DNA of 64,000 nt from Formosa sp. L2A11 (GTDB taxonomy: Bacteria; Bacteroidota; Bacteroidia; Flavobacteriales; Flavobacteriaceae). A model generated the notes under the pieces. The model searched no databases. It was not told where the DNA came from and saw nothing but the letters and a program-made list of their open reading frames with translations. Shown one piece after another: positions 28,349 through 37,799 of this stretch. How positions within the stretch are numbered: position 1 is the stretch's first letter; every line of letters starts with the position of its first letter. The DNA lies in contig NZ_CP047028.1 in assembly GCF_009796865.1 (NCBI RefSeq), forward strand, positions 2,914,001 to 2,978,000. Direction: 5' to 3'. Both the position numbers and the translations under genes were made by a program.

Positions 28349-28373
28349 CATATGCATAATTACACATATGTTA
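28349..28373. promoter_or_regulatory. Candidate ArsR operator, copy 1
   Basis: Sequence CATATGCATAATTACACATA followed by TGTTA. It contains the inverted repeat AACATATG...CATATGTT and matches the copy upstream of arsR at 20 of 25 positions. It lies 39 bases before the permease start codon. Confidence 0.65.
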
Positions 28374-28383
28374 GAGCGTAAAA

Positions 28384-28417
28384 AAAACCAATACAAACAA
28401 ATCGTGAAATTGGTTTT
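28384..28417 (-). terminator. Terminator after arsR (minus strand)
   Basis: Stem AAAACCAAT / ATTGGTTTT with a 16-base loop, nine bases after the arsR stop. Read on the minus strand it is followed by a T-run. The permease downstream would therefore rely on its own promoter, which agrees with the second operator. Confidence 0.65.
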
Positions 28418-28425
28418 ATTAGTTT

Positions 28426-28767
28426 TTAACGAGCTATAAGTCTTTGTTTACAACGTTGAATTTCAATTGTCATGTCTTTATCGGAAATGGTTCCCACTGC
28501 ATTTTTTATATGTTGAAAAAATGCGCTATCGTTAGATTTAATAAAATAATAGACCCATTTTCCCTCTTTAACTTCGTCTAAAATTCCTGCTTTACTAAGA
28601 ATTCTTAAATGACGAGACACATTATATTGTGGTTCATTTAAGACTTCAATAATTTCGGTCACACAAATTTTAGAATCCATATTAATTAATAACCAAATAA
28701 TCTTAAGGCGTGTAATTTCAGACAACGCTTTAAATATGATAATACTATGTTGTAAATCGGGTTTCAT
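28426..28767 (-). CDS. arsR: ArsR/SmtB family repressor
   Basis: 113 residues from the Met of MKPDLQHSIIIFKALSE; earlier Met codons in frame add a hydrophobic stretch that does not fit the family and overlap the operator. The winged helix is clear: ALSEITRLKIIWLL, NEPQYNVSRHLRILSKAGIL (recognition helix) and the wing EVKEGKWVYYFI. The usual ELCVCDL sensor is KICVTEI, so only one of the two Cys remains there; Cys near the C-terminus (IQRCKQ) may complete the site. It likely represses itself and the permease through the two copies of the operator. Confidence 0.88.
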   Translation of the reverse strand: MKPDLQHSIIIFKALSEITRLKIIWLLINMDSKICVTEIIEVLNEPQYNVSRHLRILSKAGILDEVKEGKWVYYFIKSNDSAFFQHIKNAVGTISDKDMTIEIQRCKQRLIAR

Positions 28768-28802
28768 TAGTATAATAAATATTAAGTGATTTAAAATTAA
28801 AT

Positions 28803-28827
28803 CATATGCATTATAACGCATACGTAA
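28803..28827. promoter_or_regulatory. Candidate ArsR operator, copy 2
   Basis: Sequence CATATGCATTATAACGCATA followed by CGTAA, 36 bases before the arsR start. It agrees with copy 1 at 20 of 25 positions, including the first nine. Imperfect dyads (ATGCAT, GCATACGTAATGC) are present. Confidence 0.65.
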
Positions 28828-29123
28828 TGCAAAAGTAAATCTTTCAATTAAATATGCAAGTTTTTTTATAAAATAAAAACATAGTAAATTTTTATAATGG
28901 AAACAATTAAATGTTGTTGAAATACAATAATTAAAAACTAAGATACAACGGTTTTAATTATATTAATAGATGTAAACAGGTCTCATGTACAAAAATTTTA
29001 TACATTTATATGTATTAAAGTGAAGTATACTGTGGGCTAAGCTTAAAAAAAACATGAGTAAAAACATACGTATAAAACTCATATTCATATATATATACCA
29101 CTCGGCAAAACTAAATTTAAACA
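28828..29123. other. Intergenic region with no recognisable gene
   Basis: Very AT-rich. I see no coding frame, strong hairpin or clear promoter pair. TAAATTTA eight bases before the hydrolase ATG is one base off the -7 consensus. Confidence 0.4.
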
Positions 29124-30125
29124 ATGACAAAGCATGTATTAACGCTACTAATAGTAGTATGTACCTTACAAAGCACTATAGCACAAACCAATAACTTAGA
29201 GTGGTTAGACCTAGAATTGTCTAATTACCAATATCCATATCCAGTGTCGACTTTAGAATTAAAAATTCAAGAGCAAGATTTAAAAATGGCTTATATGGAT
29301 GTTAAGCCGGATAACTACAACGGAAAAAACATTGTGCTTTTTCACGGAAAGAATTTTAATGGCGCCTATTGGAAAACAACTATTGAAGCCTTAACCAAGG
29401 AAGGATTTCGTGTTATAGTTCCGGATCAAATCGGTTTTGGTAAATCTTCAAAACCAGAACATTTTCAGTACACGTTTCAGCAACTTGCTAAAAACACAAA
29501 AATACTTCTAGATACCTTAAAGGTTACAAAAACGGCCATTTTAGGCCATTCTATGGGTGGTATGATTGCAACGCGTTTTGCGCTAATGTATCCTGAAACT
29601 ACAGAAAAATTAATTTTAGAAAATCCGATTGGATTAGAAGATTGGAAACTAAAAGTGCCTTATAAATCTGTAGAATGGTGGTATGAAAATGCACTTAAAA
29701 GTAATTATGAAAGCATAAGAAAATACCAATTAGTAAGCTATTACGATAACAATTGGAAACCAGAATACGACCAATGGGTAAATTTATTAGCCGGTTGGAC
29801 ATTAAATTCTGATTATAAAAGAATTGCATGGAATTCTGCACTAACTTCTGATATGATTTTTACACAACCCGTTGTTTACGAGTTTAAAAACATTACCGCT
29901 CCTACCCTTTTAATTATTGGAACACGAGACAGAACTGCACTAGGAAAGCCGTTAGTAACTGATGCCGTTAGAGAAACAATGGGATTATATAACGAGTTGG
30001 GAAAAAAAACACAGAAAACAATTCCGAATGCCAAACTAGTAGAAATTAAAAATGTTGGACATTTACCTCATATTGAAAAATTTAAAAGTTTTATAAAGCC
30101 TTTAATTAAATTTATGAAGGATTAA
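29124..30125 (+). CDS. Alpha/beta hydrolase, secreted
   Basis: 333 residues with a signal peptide (residues 1-20, ending QSTIAQ). The fold has IVLFHGKNFNGAYWKTTIEAL, the nucleophile elbow GHSMGG (Ser near residue 142), an Asp in IIGTRDRTALG, and the final catalytic His in NVGHLPHIEKF. It most resembles epoxide-hydrolase/haloperoxidase-like hydrolases. The substrate is unknown. It is a single gene ending at a strong terminator. Confidence 0.87.
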   Translation: MTKHVLTLLIVVCTLQSTIAQTNNLEWLDLELSNYQYPYPVSTLELKIQEQDLKMAYMDVKPDNYNGKNIVLFHGKNFNGAYWKTTIEALTKEGFRVIVPDQIGFGKSSKPEHFQYTFQQLAKNTKILLDTLKVTKTAILGHSMGGMIATRFALMYPETTEKLILENPIGLEDWKLKVPYKSVEWWYENALKSNYESIRKYQLVSYYDNNWKPEYDQWVNLLAGWTLNSDYKRIAWNSALTSDMIFTQPVVYEFKNITAPTLLIIGTRDRTALGKPLVTDAVRETMGLYNELGKKTQKTIPNAKLVEIKNVGHLPHIEKFKSFIKPLIKFMKD

Positions 30126-30142
30126 AGTTTATAAACTGAATT

Positions 30143-30179
30143 AAAGCCATATAATTATTAATCTTAATTATATGGCTTT
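30143..30179 (+). terminator. Rho-independent terminator
   Basis: A 15-bp perfect stem (AAAGCCATATAATTA / TAATTATATGGCTTT) with a seven-base loop followed by a T-run, 18 bases after the hydrolase stop. Confidence 0.85.
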
Positions 30180-30290
30180 TTTTATAAATTATAAATACGT
30201 ATAATTATACAACAACAAAATATATATAATAATTATTTTATATATTTATTGACGTTATAAAAAATTAATCCAGCGAAGCAGCTATAATAT

Positions 30291-30902
30291 ATGAAACAAT
30301 ACATGCTAACCTTAGTACTAAGTTGTATTAGTTTTTATACCTTAAATGCTCAATTCTCAGAACACCATGCTATTTATTTTTCAGGTGAAATCAATCTAGG
30401 AAATTATGTAGGCATAGATTATAATTTAAATTACGTTTACAAAGAAACCTATGCTTTTAAATTAGGGTATACAGGAAATATTAGAACACCTAAATCGCAA
30501 CCAAAAGATTATGGTTCTGGATTACAAGGTTTATTTTCGTTTGGGTTTGAAAATCCATACGATCAAATTGAAAATATTCAAATCGGGGTTGGTAAAATTT
30601 ACAAACTAAATACTAACGGAACAATACGACTAAATTTATCTGCAGGATTAGGATATACAATAATTAGGGAACCAGAAAATTGGCAACGTATTAATGATGC
30701 TTACCTATCTGAGAATTACACTTGGAATTATAGAAAACACAATACAGTAAGCCTCGTTATAAACCCAAAAATAGAATTTCCCGTATCGCGATTCTACGGA
30801 TTAACTGTTTCTCCCATGTTATTAATTAATAAAGACAGCACCTATTTTGGTATTGGATTAGGACAAATGCTAGGTCTCTTAAGACCTAAAAGACAACGCT
30901 AA
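30291..30902 (+). CDS. Hypothetical outer-membrane beta-barrel protein
   Basis: 203 residues with a signal peptide (residues 1-20, ending LNAQ). The mature part alternates hydrophobic and polar residues in strands (NLNYVYKETYAFKLGYTG, GTIRLNLSAGLGYTII, NTVSLVINPKIEF, GLTVSPMLLINK), as in eight-stranded outer-membrane barrels. No named family was recognised. It is followed by two further exported proteins on the same strand. Confidence 0.65.
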   Translation: MKQYMLTLVLSCISFYTLNAQFSEHHAIYFSGEINLGNYVGIDYNLNYVYKETYAFKLGYTGNIRTPKSQPKDYGSGLQGLFSFGFENPYDQIENIQIGVGKIYKLNTNGTIRLNLSAGLGYTIIREPENWQRINDAYLSENYTWNYRKHNTVSLVINPKIEFPVSRFYGLTVSPMLLINKDSTYFGIGLGQMLGLLRPKRQR

Positions 30903-31021
30903 ATAAGATAACTTTTTCTTATAACTATTATTAAATACAATCTATAACTATGCCTATATATCTATTTAATTATATTTACTAAATTAAATTCGTAAACACA
31001 CTACAAAACTTATAAAGACTC

Positions 31022-31786
31022 ATGAAATACGCATTATCATTCATCTTAATCCTGCTTGTTAATTTATCATCATTTGCAACCGACACAAAAATTATAGTAC
31101 GCGCTAAAGCTAAAGATGCTAAATTTATAGGTTCTTCTTTAGGTGGTGCAGAAGTTATTATTAGAGATAAAATGACTAACGCCATTTTAGCACAAGGAAA
31201 AACCGAAGGTTCTACAGGAGATACCAGTCTAATTATGAAAACACCTTTAGAGCGTGGTCTTAGTATTACAGACGATAAAACGGCTAAATTTATGGCTAAT
31301 ATAAATATAGACGAACCTACTTTTATTACCATAGAAGTGTATTCTACAATAAAAAACGAGAAAGCTAGGGTGAGTGCTAGTACAGATATGTGGCTAATTC
31401 CGGGTAAAGATATTCTTGGAGAAGGCGTTATTCTAGAAATTCCGGGCTTTCTTATAAACATAGAAACACCAAACACAAATCAGGATTTGTCTTTAGCTGC
31501 TATTAAAAAAGAACCTCTTAAGCTTAAAGCAAAAGTGGTTATGATGTGTGGTTGCCCAATTAACAAAAACGGACTTTGGGATTCTGAACACATTGAAGTA
31601 AAAGCTATAGTAAAATTGAATAATACGGTATTAAAAGAAGTCCCTCTTACTTTTGTAACTACAAATATGTTTGAAGGAGATTTAACTCTAGAAAAAGCAG
31701 GAACTTACCAAGTAATACTATATGCATACGACAATACAACAGGAAATACAGGAGTAGATAAGGCAACTTATGTAGTTACTAAATAA
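31022..31786 (+). CDS. Hypothetical secreted protein with repeated Ig-like or transthyretin-like segments
   Basis: 254 residues with a signal peptide (residues 1-19, ending NLSSFA). Two beta-rich modules can be seen: residues 20-150 (IIVRAKAKDAKFIGSSLGGAEVII) and 165-254 (LKLKAKVVMMCGCPINKNGLWD, then GTYQVILYAYDNTTGNTGVD). Two Cys in MMCGCP may bind metal or pair. No family was recognised. It is 22 bases upstream of the DUF4349 lipoprotein gene, so they are probably cotranscribed. Confidence 0.6.
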   Translation: MKYALSFILILLVNLSSFATDTKIIVRAKAKDAKFIGSSLGGAEVIIRDKMTNAILAQGKTEGSTGDTSLIMKTPLERGLSITDDKTAKFMANINIDEPTFITIEVYSTIKNEKARVSASTDMWLIPGKDILGEGVILEIPGFLINIETPNTNQDLSLAAIKKEPLKLKAKVVMMCGCPINKNGLWDSEHIEVKAIVKLNNTVLKEVPLTFVTTNMFEGDLTLEKAGTYQVILYAYDNTTGNTGVDKATYVVTK

Positions 31787-31808
31787 GATTATTGCAATTA
31801 CTGAAGTT

Positions 31809-32594
31809 ATGAAGAAATTACTAAAGATTTTAGGGGTTGCTATACTAATTTCATTTTTTGGTTGTGAAAACTATGAACAAGATTCAATGAGTCTTGGACA
31901 AGTGAAAATGGAAGATGCTAAACAACAAATTCCAGAACCAGAAAATGATATTCAAAGAAAACTGATTAAAAACGGTGAAATTGAATTTGAATCTGATAAT
32001 TTAAAAGACACTCGGAAACATATTTTTAAAGCCATAGAGAAATTCAATGGCTATACGTCTTCAGATAATGAGTATAACAACTCCAACAAAATTAGTAACA
32101 CACTAATTATAAGAGTGCCTTCTGCAAATTTCGATAATTTATTAGATGAAATTTCAATTGGGGTTACTACATTTAACAGAAAAGAAATTTCAATTAAAGA
32201 TGTTACTGCAGAATTTCTAGATATTAAAGCGCGTTTAAAAACCAAAAAAGAACTTGAAAACAGATATTTAGAAATATTAAAAAAAGCTAATACTGTAACC
32301 GAAATTCTAGAAGTAGAAAAACAAATTGGAGCGTTACGTTCCGAAATTGAATCTATTGAGGGAAGATTAAAATTTCTTAATAATCAAGTGTCTTTTTCAA
32401 CTTTAGATGTTAGAATCTATGAAACGATATCTAAACAAACAAAATTTGGTGAAAAATTTAAAAACGGATTTAAAAATGGTTGGGAAAACCTGATTTTATT
32501 TTTTGTGTTTTTAGTAAATGTCTGGCCTTTTGTTTTAATAATTATCGGAATTATCTTTTTAATTCAAATTTGGAGAAGAAGGAAAACAAAATAA
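31809..32594 (+). CDS. DUF4349 domain lipoprotein
   Basis: 261 residues. Lipoprotein signal ends at C19 (ILISFFGC). The DUF4349 region shows RKLIKNGEIEFESDNLKDTRKHIFKAI, LIIRVPSANFDNLLDEI and a coiled coil (RYLEILKKANTVTEILEVEKQIGALRSEIESIEGRL). The C-terminus is a membrane helix (FFVFLVNVWPFVLIIIGIIFL) followed by a basic tail. The protein would thus be anchored at both ends. The family's role is unknown, possibly envelope stress. Confidence 0.85.
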   Translation: MKKLLKILGVAILISFFGCENYEQDSMSLGQVKMEDAKQQIPEPENDIQRKLIKNGEIEFESDNLKDTRKHIFKAIEKFNGYTSSDNEYNNSNKISNTLIIRVPSANFDNLLDEISIGVTTFNRKEISIKDVTAEFLDIKARLKTKKELENRYLEILKKANTVTEILEVEKQIGALRSEIESIEGRLKFLNNQVSFSTLDVRIYETISKQTKFGEKFKNGFKNGWENLILFFVFLVNVWPFVLIIIGIIFLIQIWRRRKTK

Positions 32595-32796
32595 TAAGTA
32601 TTAATACCATCTATAATTAATGGAATAAAAATGTCTGTATCTTTATAGAATACATAGACTTATATTTATCCGTTAAGAAATTTTTAGAACTTATATTAAT
32701 AGTAAAAGAGTTTCATTATTTTATAAAAAAATCTTATTTTTACATACTTACGGTATCTTTTATTCCCCCTATAATCGATTGCTTAACCTATATAAG

Positions 32797-33081
32797 ATGA
32801 TAAATAAACATGCATTAATAATATGCATTGGTCTATTTTTTTTAAATGTTACCGAAAAAAAAACGACTACAAAAAACATTTATAAGACTACATTTTCACT
32901 CGGAGTTTTACAAAATTTCCGTGTAAAAACTTCCTGCTGTTCAAAAGCAAATACTACTCTATTTAGCTTCTATTCTAACCAAAATAACAGCGCTGTTTAT
33001 CTATTATCTAAAAATCACTCAAATTATTTAGTTTTCCCACTAAACACAAAAAAGAAGCTTTTAAAGGGCTTTCAAGTATAA
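32797..33081 (+). CDS. Doubtful small exported protein
   Basis: 94 residues from the ATG at 32797 (MINKHALIICIGLFFLNV); a TTG 18 bases upstream is also open. The start looks like a signal peptide or helix, and the rest is Ser/Asn/Lys-rich with a Cys pair (TSCCSKAN). No family was recognised. In DNA this AT-rich a 94-codon frame could arise by chance, so this is a weak call. It stands between the DUF4349 gene and the broken metallo-hydrolase. Confidence 0.35.
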   Translation: MINKHALIICIGLFFLNVTEKKTTTKNIYKTTFSLGVLQNFRVKTSCCSKANTTLFSFYSNQNNSAVYLLSKNHSNYLVFPLNTKKKLLKGFQV

Positions 33082-33176
33082 AATATAGACAAAAACGACA
33101 TAAAATCATTATAATTGATCTTGTTTAACTAAGCAGAGATACATGCTAAAAAGTAGTGATTTAAAAAAATATAAAA

Positions 33177-34138
33177 ATGAAAAAATATTACTCCATCTTT
33201 TGCTTATTACTTATTTTTTCGTGTTCAGGGAAAAAGTCATCAGATAAAGAACAGAAAACGGACACATACATAAATAGTACATCTATAGTTATTTTAGGAA
33301 CAGTACAAGATGCCGGATCTCCACAATTAGCTTGCACTAAAGCATGTTGCGAAGGGCTTTTTGAAAATCCAGATATAAGCAGAAAAGTATCGTCTTTAGG
33401 ATTAATTGATTCTCAGAACGATAAAACCTATTTATTTGATGCTACTCCAGATATGGTTTCACAAATGAAATGGCTTACAAAGTCTGAACCTAACAGTAAA
33501 AAGGAGCTTGCAGATGGTATCTTTTTAACACATGCACATATTGGGCATTATACCGGATTAATATACTTAGGTAAAGAAGCTTTAGACGCTAAACATACCC
33601 CAGTTTATGCATTACCTAGAATGAATAATTTCCTTTCCAACAACGGTCCATGGGATCAATTAGTGAAAAGAGAAAATATTACGTTAAATGAAATGACAGC
33701 AGAAGTTCCTGTTAAATTATCAGATTCTATAGAAGTTACCCCTTTCTTAGTTCCGCACAGAGATGAGTATTCTGAAACCGTAGGTTACAAAATAAAAGGG
33801 CCAAATAAAACAGCTTTATTTATTCCAGATATTGATAAATGGAGAAAATGGGATAAAGATATTATTGAAGAAATAAAAAACGTAGATTATGCCTTTGTAG
33901 ATGCTACATTTTATAGTGGTATGGAAATGAATAATAGAGACATCTCTCAAATTCCGCATCCATTTATTATTGAGTATTGAACGTTTTAAAGATTTAGATG
34001 AGGAAGAAAAAAATAAAAATAATTTTTATTCATTTAAATCATACAAACCCTGTTTTAAACCCAGAAAGTATTGCTACTAAAACCGTAATATCTAAAGGAT
34101 TTAAAATAGCAAGAATGCATGATATTTATAAATTATAA
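33177..34138 (+). pseudogene. MBL-fold metallo-hydrolase lipoprotein (PqqB-like), frameshifted near its C-terminus
   Basis: The gene starts with a lipoprotein signal (LLIFSCSGKK) and has the metallo-beta-lactamase His motif THAHIGHYTGL near residue 118, the later PHRDEYSETVGY and the Asp strand YAFVDATFY. The first frame ends after IPHPFIIEY at 33980. The family's remaining C-terminus is present in other frames: ERFKDLDEEEK (from about 33976), then IFIHLNHTNPVLN and FKIARMHDIYKL to the stop at 34138. Two shifts are needed, one near 33970 and one in the A-rich tract near 34010-34020. All core metal ligands except the last His (HLNHT) are in the intact part. It may be a true decay or two sequencing slips. 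Confidence 0.75.
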
Positions 34139-34317
34139 AATACAAACGCTCTATTCTACTCTGTTTCAGACTATATAAACAATCTGATTTAAAACATATT
34201 GTATCCTTTAAATAGTATTTAAAAATAGATACTCTTAAAATAAAATTAGCCTTGTGTTAATTCAATCTGTTAATGTATTTTTACACGCAAATTAATAATA
34301 TCAACTCCCTAATTTGC

Positions 34318-35109
34318 ATGATTAAAACAAACAATTCCGATAAAATATCTCATATCGAGAATGAAATTTCTGACTTAAGAAATCAATTAAAAAACCACAA
34401 GCTTTATACGTGTTTAAAAACAATAGACGACATTAAAATTTTCATGGAAAACCATGTGTTTGCTGTTTGGGATTTTATGTCACTTTTAAAGCATTTACAA
34501 ATACAACTTACAACAATTACAACACCTTGGGTTCCTTCAAAAAACGCGTCTTTATCTAGATTTATAAATGAAATTGTTCTTGGAGAAGAAAGTGATATTA
34601 ATGAATTAGGAGAACCAAAAAGTCATTTCGAAATGTATCTAGAAGCCATGCTTCAAACACAAGCAAATACAACCGAAATACTTCGTTTTATAAAGCATAT
34701 TGAATTAGGTAATTCCGTTAATGCAGCTCTAAATCAAATACAAATTGATAAAAGAGTAGCAGACTTCGTTACATTTTCATTTTCTGTAATTGCAACCAAT
34801 AAACCACATCTAGTAGCTTCAGCATTTACATTTGGTCGCGAAGATGTTATTCCTGATATGTTTATTGAAATTCTGAAACAATCAGATTCAGAAAACAAAT
34901 CGTATAATAAATTAACCTACTATTTGCAACGCCACATAGAATTAGATGGCGATGAACATGGACCACTATCTTTAAAAATGGTTTCAGAGCTTTGTGAAAA
35001 TGATGACCAAAAATGGAACGAAGCACTAACAATTGCTAAACATGCCTTAGAAAAAAGAATTGCGCTTTGGGATGCCATTTCAGACATAATTCTGAAAAAA
35101 CATTTTTAG
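34318..35109 (+). CDS. DUF3050 domain protein
   Basis: 263 residues from the ATG at 34318 ([17 protein letters not shown]); an in-frame ATG 45 bases upstream gives a non-conserved extension. The family pattern is clear: [86 protein letters not shown]. This is a haem-oxygenase-like (TenA-type) helical fold, with conserved His/Glu that could bind a di-metal centre. The function is unknown. Single gene. Confidence 0.9.
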   Translation: MIKTNNSDKISHIENEISDLRNQLKNHKLYTCLKTIDDIKIFMENHVFAVWDFMSLLKHLQIQLTTITTPWVPSKNASLSRFINEIVLGEESDINELGEPKSHFEMYLEAMLQTQANTTEILRFIKHIELGNSVNAALNQIQIDKRVADFVTFSFSVIATNKPHLVASAFTFGREDVIPDMFIEILKQSDSENKSYNKLTYYLQRHIELDGDEHGPLSLKMVSELCENDDQKWNEALTIAKHALEKRIALWDAISDIILKKHF

Positions 35110-35189
35110 CATATTATAAGCTAGTACTGTAACATAAGTTACCAAAATTGTGCACTAATGATTGTATATTCATCTAAATTTATTTTTAG

Positions 35190-36173
35190 ATGAAAAACAG
35201 TCTAGTATTACTTGTATTAACTACGTTTTTAGTGAGTTGCAACTTATCTAATAAGAAAAACACTACAGACTTAGTGAGCCAAAACATTGAAGAAACAGAC
35301 CATCCTGGTAAAAAATTAATGGAAACGAATTGTTACATCTGCCATAGTCCAACTGCAGATGAAAATAATAGAAACGCACCTCCAATGATTGCAATTAAAA
35401 AGCGTTACTTAATGAATAATTCTACTAAAGAAGCATTTAAAGCCGCAATGTTAAATTGGATAAAAAATCCGAATCAAGATAATGCTATAATGTATGGGGC
35501 TGTACAACGTTACGGTATAATGCCTGGTTTAGCATATCCAGATGAAACCATAACTCAAATTGCAGACTATATATATGATTTTGAAATAGACCAACCCGAA
35601 TGGTTTGAAAGTCATTATAAACAAAACGGTCAGAACAGAGGAAAAGGATATGGTATGAACATGCAACAAAAACAAAGTCAGACAACCGTACCTTATGGAG
35701 AACGTGGTTTAAAATATGCATTATCTACACAAGCTGTTTTAGGCAAAAATTTAACAGAAAGTATTCAGAAAGATGGCGTTTTAGAAGCTTTAGCATTCTG
35801 TAATGAACAAGCTTACCGATTAACAGATAGTATGTCTGTAACCCATGATGCCATAATAAAACGCGTGTCTGATAAGCCAAGAAATCAAAATAATAAAGCC
35901 AATACTGAAGAACTTGAATATATAAAAACATATAAATCGGTTGTAAAAAATAATGAGCAACCTAAACCCATTGTTAAAAACATCGATAATAAAATTCATG
36001 TTTACTATCCCATAACAACTAACGCTATGTGTTTACAATGTCACGGTATACCAAATGAAACTATGGATGCAAAAACGTTAAACAAGGTATTACGTTTGTA
36101 TCCGAAAGATAAAGCTATAGGTTATACTAATAATGAAGTTAGAGGTATTTGGAGTATTACTTTCGATAAATAA
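35190..36173 (+). CDS. Lipoprotein with c-type cytochrome and DUF3365-like haem domain
   Basis: 327 residues. Lipoprotein signal ends at C17 (TTFLVSC). Residues 40-135 form a mono-haem cytochrome c: CYICH binds the haem and the Met in YGIMPGLAYPDE is the probable axial ligand. Residues 160-327 resemble the DUF3365 (Tll0287-like) domain, with AFCNEQAYRLTDSMS and a second haem motif CLQCHG near residue 290. The protein should be a two-haem periplasmic or outer-membrane electron carrier or redox/NO sensor. The fusion of the two haem domains is of interest. Single gene. Confidence 0.82.
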   Translation: MKNSLVLLVLTTFLVSCNLSNKKNTTDLVSQNIEETDHPGKKLMETNCYICHSPTADENNRNAPPMIAIKKRYLMNNSTKEAFKAAMLNWIKNPNQDNAIMYGAVQRYGIMPGLAYPDETITQIADYIYDFEIDQPEWFESHYKQNGQNRGKGYGMNMQQKQSQTTVPYGERGLKYALSTQAVLGKNLTESIQKDGVLEALAFCNEQAYRLTDSMSVTHDAIIKRVSDKPRNQNNKANTEELEYIKTYKSVVKNNEQPKPIVKNIDNKIHVYYPITTNAMCLQCHGIPNETMDAKTLNKVLRLYPKDKAIGYTNNEVRGIWSITFDK

Positions 36174-36226
36174 AACAGATTAAGAATTAATAGAAGTGCT
36201 TTAAAGGCTATAATACGTTCTGTAAT

Positions 36227-36349
36227 TTATTGATTAGATTTCAGATATCCTGCTACTTTTTTTAGGTGATATTGTCCATTACAATGCAATTCAGGCGTAT
36301 CTGTATTAGTACAAAAAGTATTAAAAATCTTATCTATATAAACGCAATT
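36227..36349 (-). pseudogene. C-terminal remnant of a small flavobacterial Cys protein
   Basis: A 40-codon open segment without a start codon reads ...FNTFCTNTDTPELHCNGQ then YHLKK and a short tail. Flavobacterial genomes carry small proteins ending in a motif of the type KPELxCNGKCHLxK, and this matches with the second Cys replaced by Tyr. The 5' part is gone (in-frame stop directly before). The rest of the 36174-36524 interval holds nothing that I can identify. Confidence 0.45.
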
Positions 36350-36524
36350 TTAGTGCTATTATATAATTTTAAAACAGACATATAAGTATTGTGTTTACAA
36401 CAAAACGCAATACTTATTTTTAGATATAAAATTAATACTAAAATAAAATCCGAATAGTAAAATTTATTACATAGTAAAATCTATAATTAGATACATTTTC
36501 AATAAAAACCATTATTTAAACATA

Positions 36525-36977
36525 TTGAAAACAGGACATCCTTCAAAAAAAGATTATGTATTTGTTAGCATTCAGCTGCTGCTGTTTGCGGCTTATATTG
36601 TTCCTTTTAAAATAATACACTTAAACATTAACACTTGGTTAAAACATTCAGGATTAGCCTTAATGGTTTTGGGTTTAATTTTAGGTGTTATAGCTTTATT
36701 GCAAATAAATACGAAAATATCTCCGTTTCCAACACCAACATTACAAAGCACATTATTAACTACAGGTGCATTTAATATTGGCAGACATCCTATTTATACA
36801 GGTATTTTAGCCATAACTTTAGGATATGCCGTTTATAATGCATCTCTATTTAAATTTATAATATTCGTATTATTACTCATTCTCTTCTATTTTAAATCTA
36901 ATTACGAAGAGCAACTTTTATTAGAAAAATTCCCAGAATATGCTACCTATAAAATAAAAACCCGCCGGTTTATATAA
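36525..36977 (+). CDS. Isoprenylcysteine/phospholipid methyltransferase-like membrane protein
   Basis: 150 residues with a TTG start; no ATG precedes the conserved region. Four hydrophobic segments. The C-terminal half has the ICMT/PEMT-type signature: TTGAFNIGRHPIYTGILAITLGYAVYN, then FYFKSNYEEQLLLEKFPEYATYK, where RHPxYTG and the late Glu-Glu pair bind S-adenosylmethionine. The substrate is unknown. The next gene, also a methyltransferase, starts seven bases later, so they form an operon. Confidence 0.82.
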   Translation: MKTGHPSKKDYVFVSIQLLLFAAYIVPFKIIHLNINTWLKHSGLALMVLGLILGVIALLQINTKISPFPTPTLQSTLLTTGAFNIGRHPIYTGILAITLGYAVYNASLFKFIIFVLLLILFYFKSNYEEQLLLEKFPEYATYKIKTRRFI

Positions 36978-36983
36978 TACACT

Positions 36984-37589
36984 ATGAAAAACACACCATT
37001 GCACTTTTGGAACGAACGCTATAGCCAAAAAGAATTTATATATGGTACAAAACCTAATACTTTTTTTAAATCAGAATTAGATAAGCTAAAACCAGGGAGT
37101 ATACTTTTACCTGCCGAGGGTGAAGGTCGTAATGCTGTTTATGCCGCTAAAAAAAATTGGTCTGTTACTGCTTTTGATATGAGTAAAAGCGGAAAAGAAA
37201 AGGCTATGCTCCTATCTAAACAAAACAAAGTTTCTATAGATTATAAAGTTACAGGTGCACTAGAATACACAAATAACAAACAATTTGATGCTATTGGTAT
37301 GTGTTACTCGCATTTTCCTGCTAATATTCGTAAAAAAGCCAACCAGCATATACTCCGGTTTTTAAAACAAGGAGGAACACTTATTTTTGAAAGCTTCGCT
37401 AAAGGGCAATTAAAAAACACATCTGGCGGACCAAAAAATGAAGCCATGCTTTTTTCTATAGAAGAAATTAAAGCGGAATTTCCGGGTTTAGAGTTTTCAA
37501 TTTTAGAAGAAAAAACAATAGCACTTTCCGAAGGCACGCTACATATAGGAGAAGCTCAAGTTATTCGGTTTGTGGGGGTAAAAATTTAA
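36984..37589 (+). CDS. Class I SAM-dependent methyltransferase (TehB-like)
   Basis: 201 residues. It opens PLHFWNERYSQKEFIYGTKPNTFF, typical of the TehB/thiopurine-like group. Motif I is ILLPAEGEGRNAVYAA and motif II VTAFDMSKSGKEKA. The motif after strand 4 is FDAIGMCYSHFPANIRKKANQHILRFLKQGG. Members methylate small molecules or oxyanions such as tellurite; none can be chosen here. It is translated directly after the membrane methyltransferase. Confidence 0.87.
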   Translation: MKNTPLHFWNERYSQKEFIYGTKPNTFFKSELDKLKPGSILLPAEGEGRNAVYAAKKNWSVTAFDMSKSGKEKAMLLSKQNKVSIDYKVTGALEYTNNKQFDAIGMCYSHFPANIRKKANQHILRFLKQGGTLIFESFAKGQLKNTSGGPKNEAMLFSIEEIKAEFPGLEFSILEEKTIALSEGTLHIGEAQVIRFVGVKI

Positions 37590-37799
37590 ATTCAAAAGCG
37601 TTTAATACGGCGCAATAAAACACCATAACATACTGTGATTTGTTAGGTTCCATATCCGTTTTTATGTTAAAAAGAAATCAATTTATTTTGTTCTATTTTT
37701 CTAGTAATCAATAGTGTAGAAAAAGACTTTATATTATGTAATAAAAGTTACTCTATAATTGCTCGTTGCTTTGTATTTTTATAGCCTAAAACACAGAAT

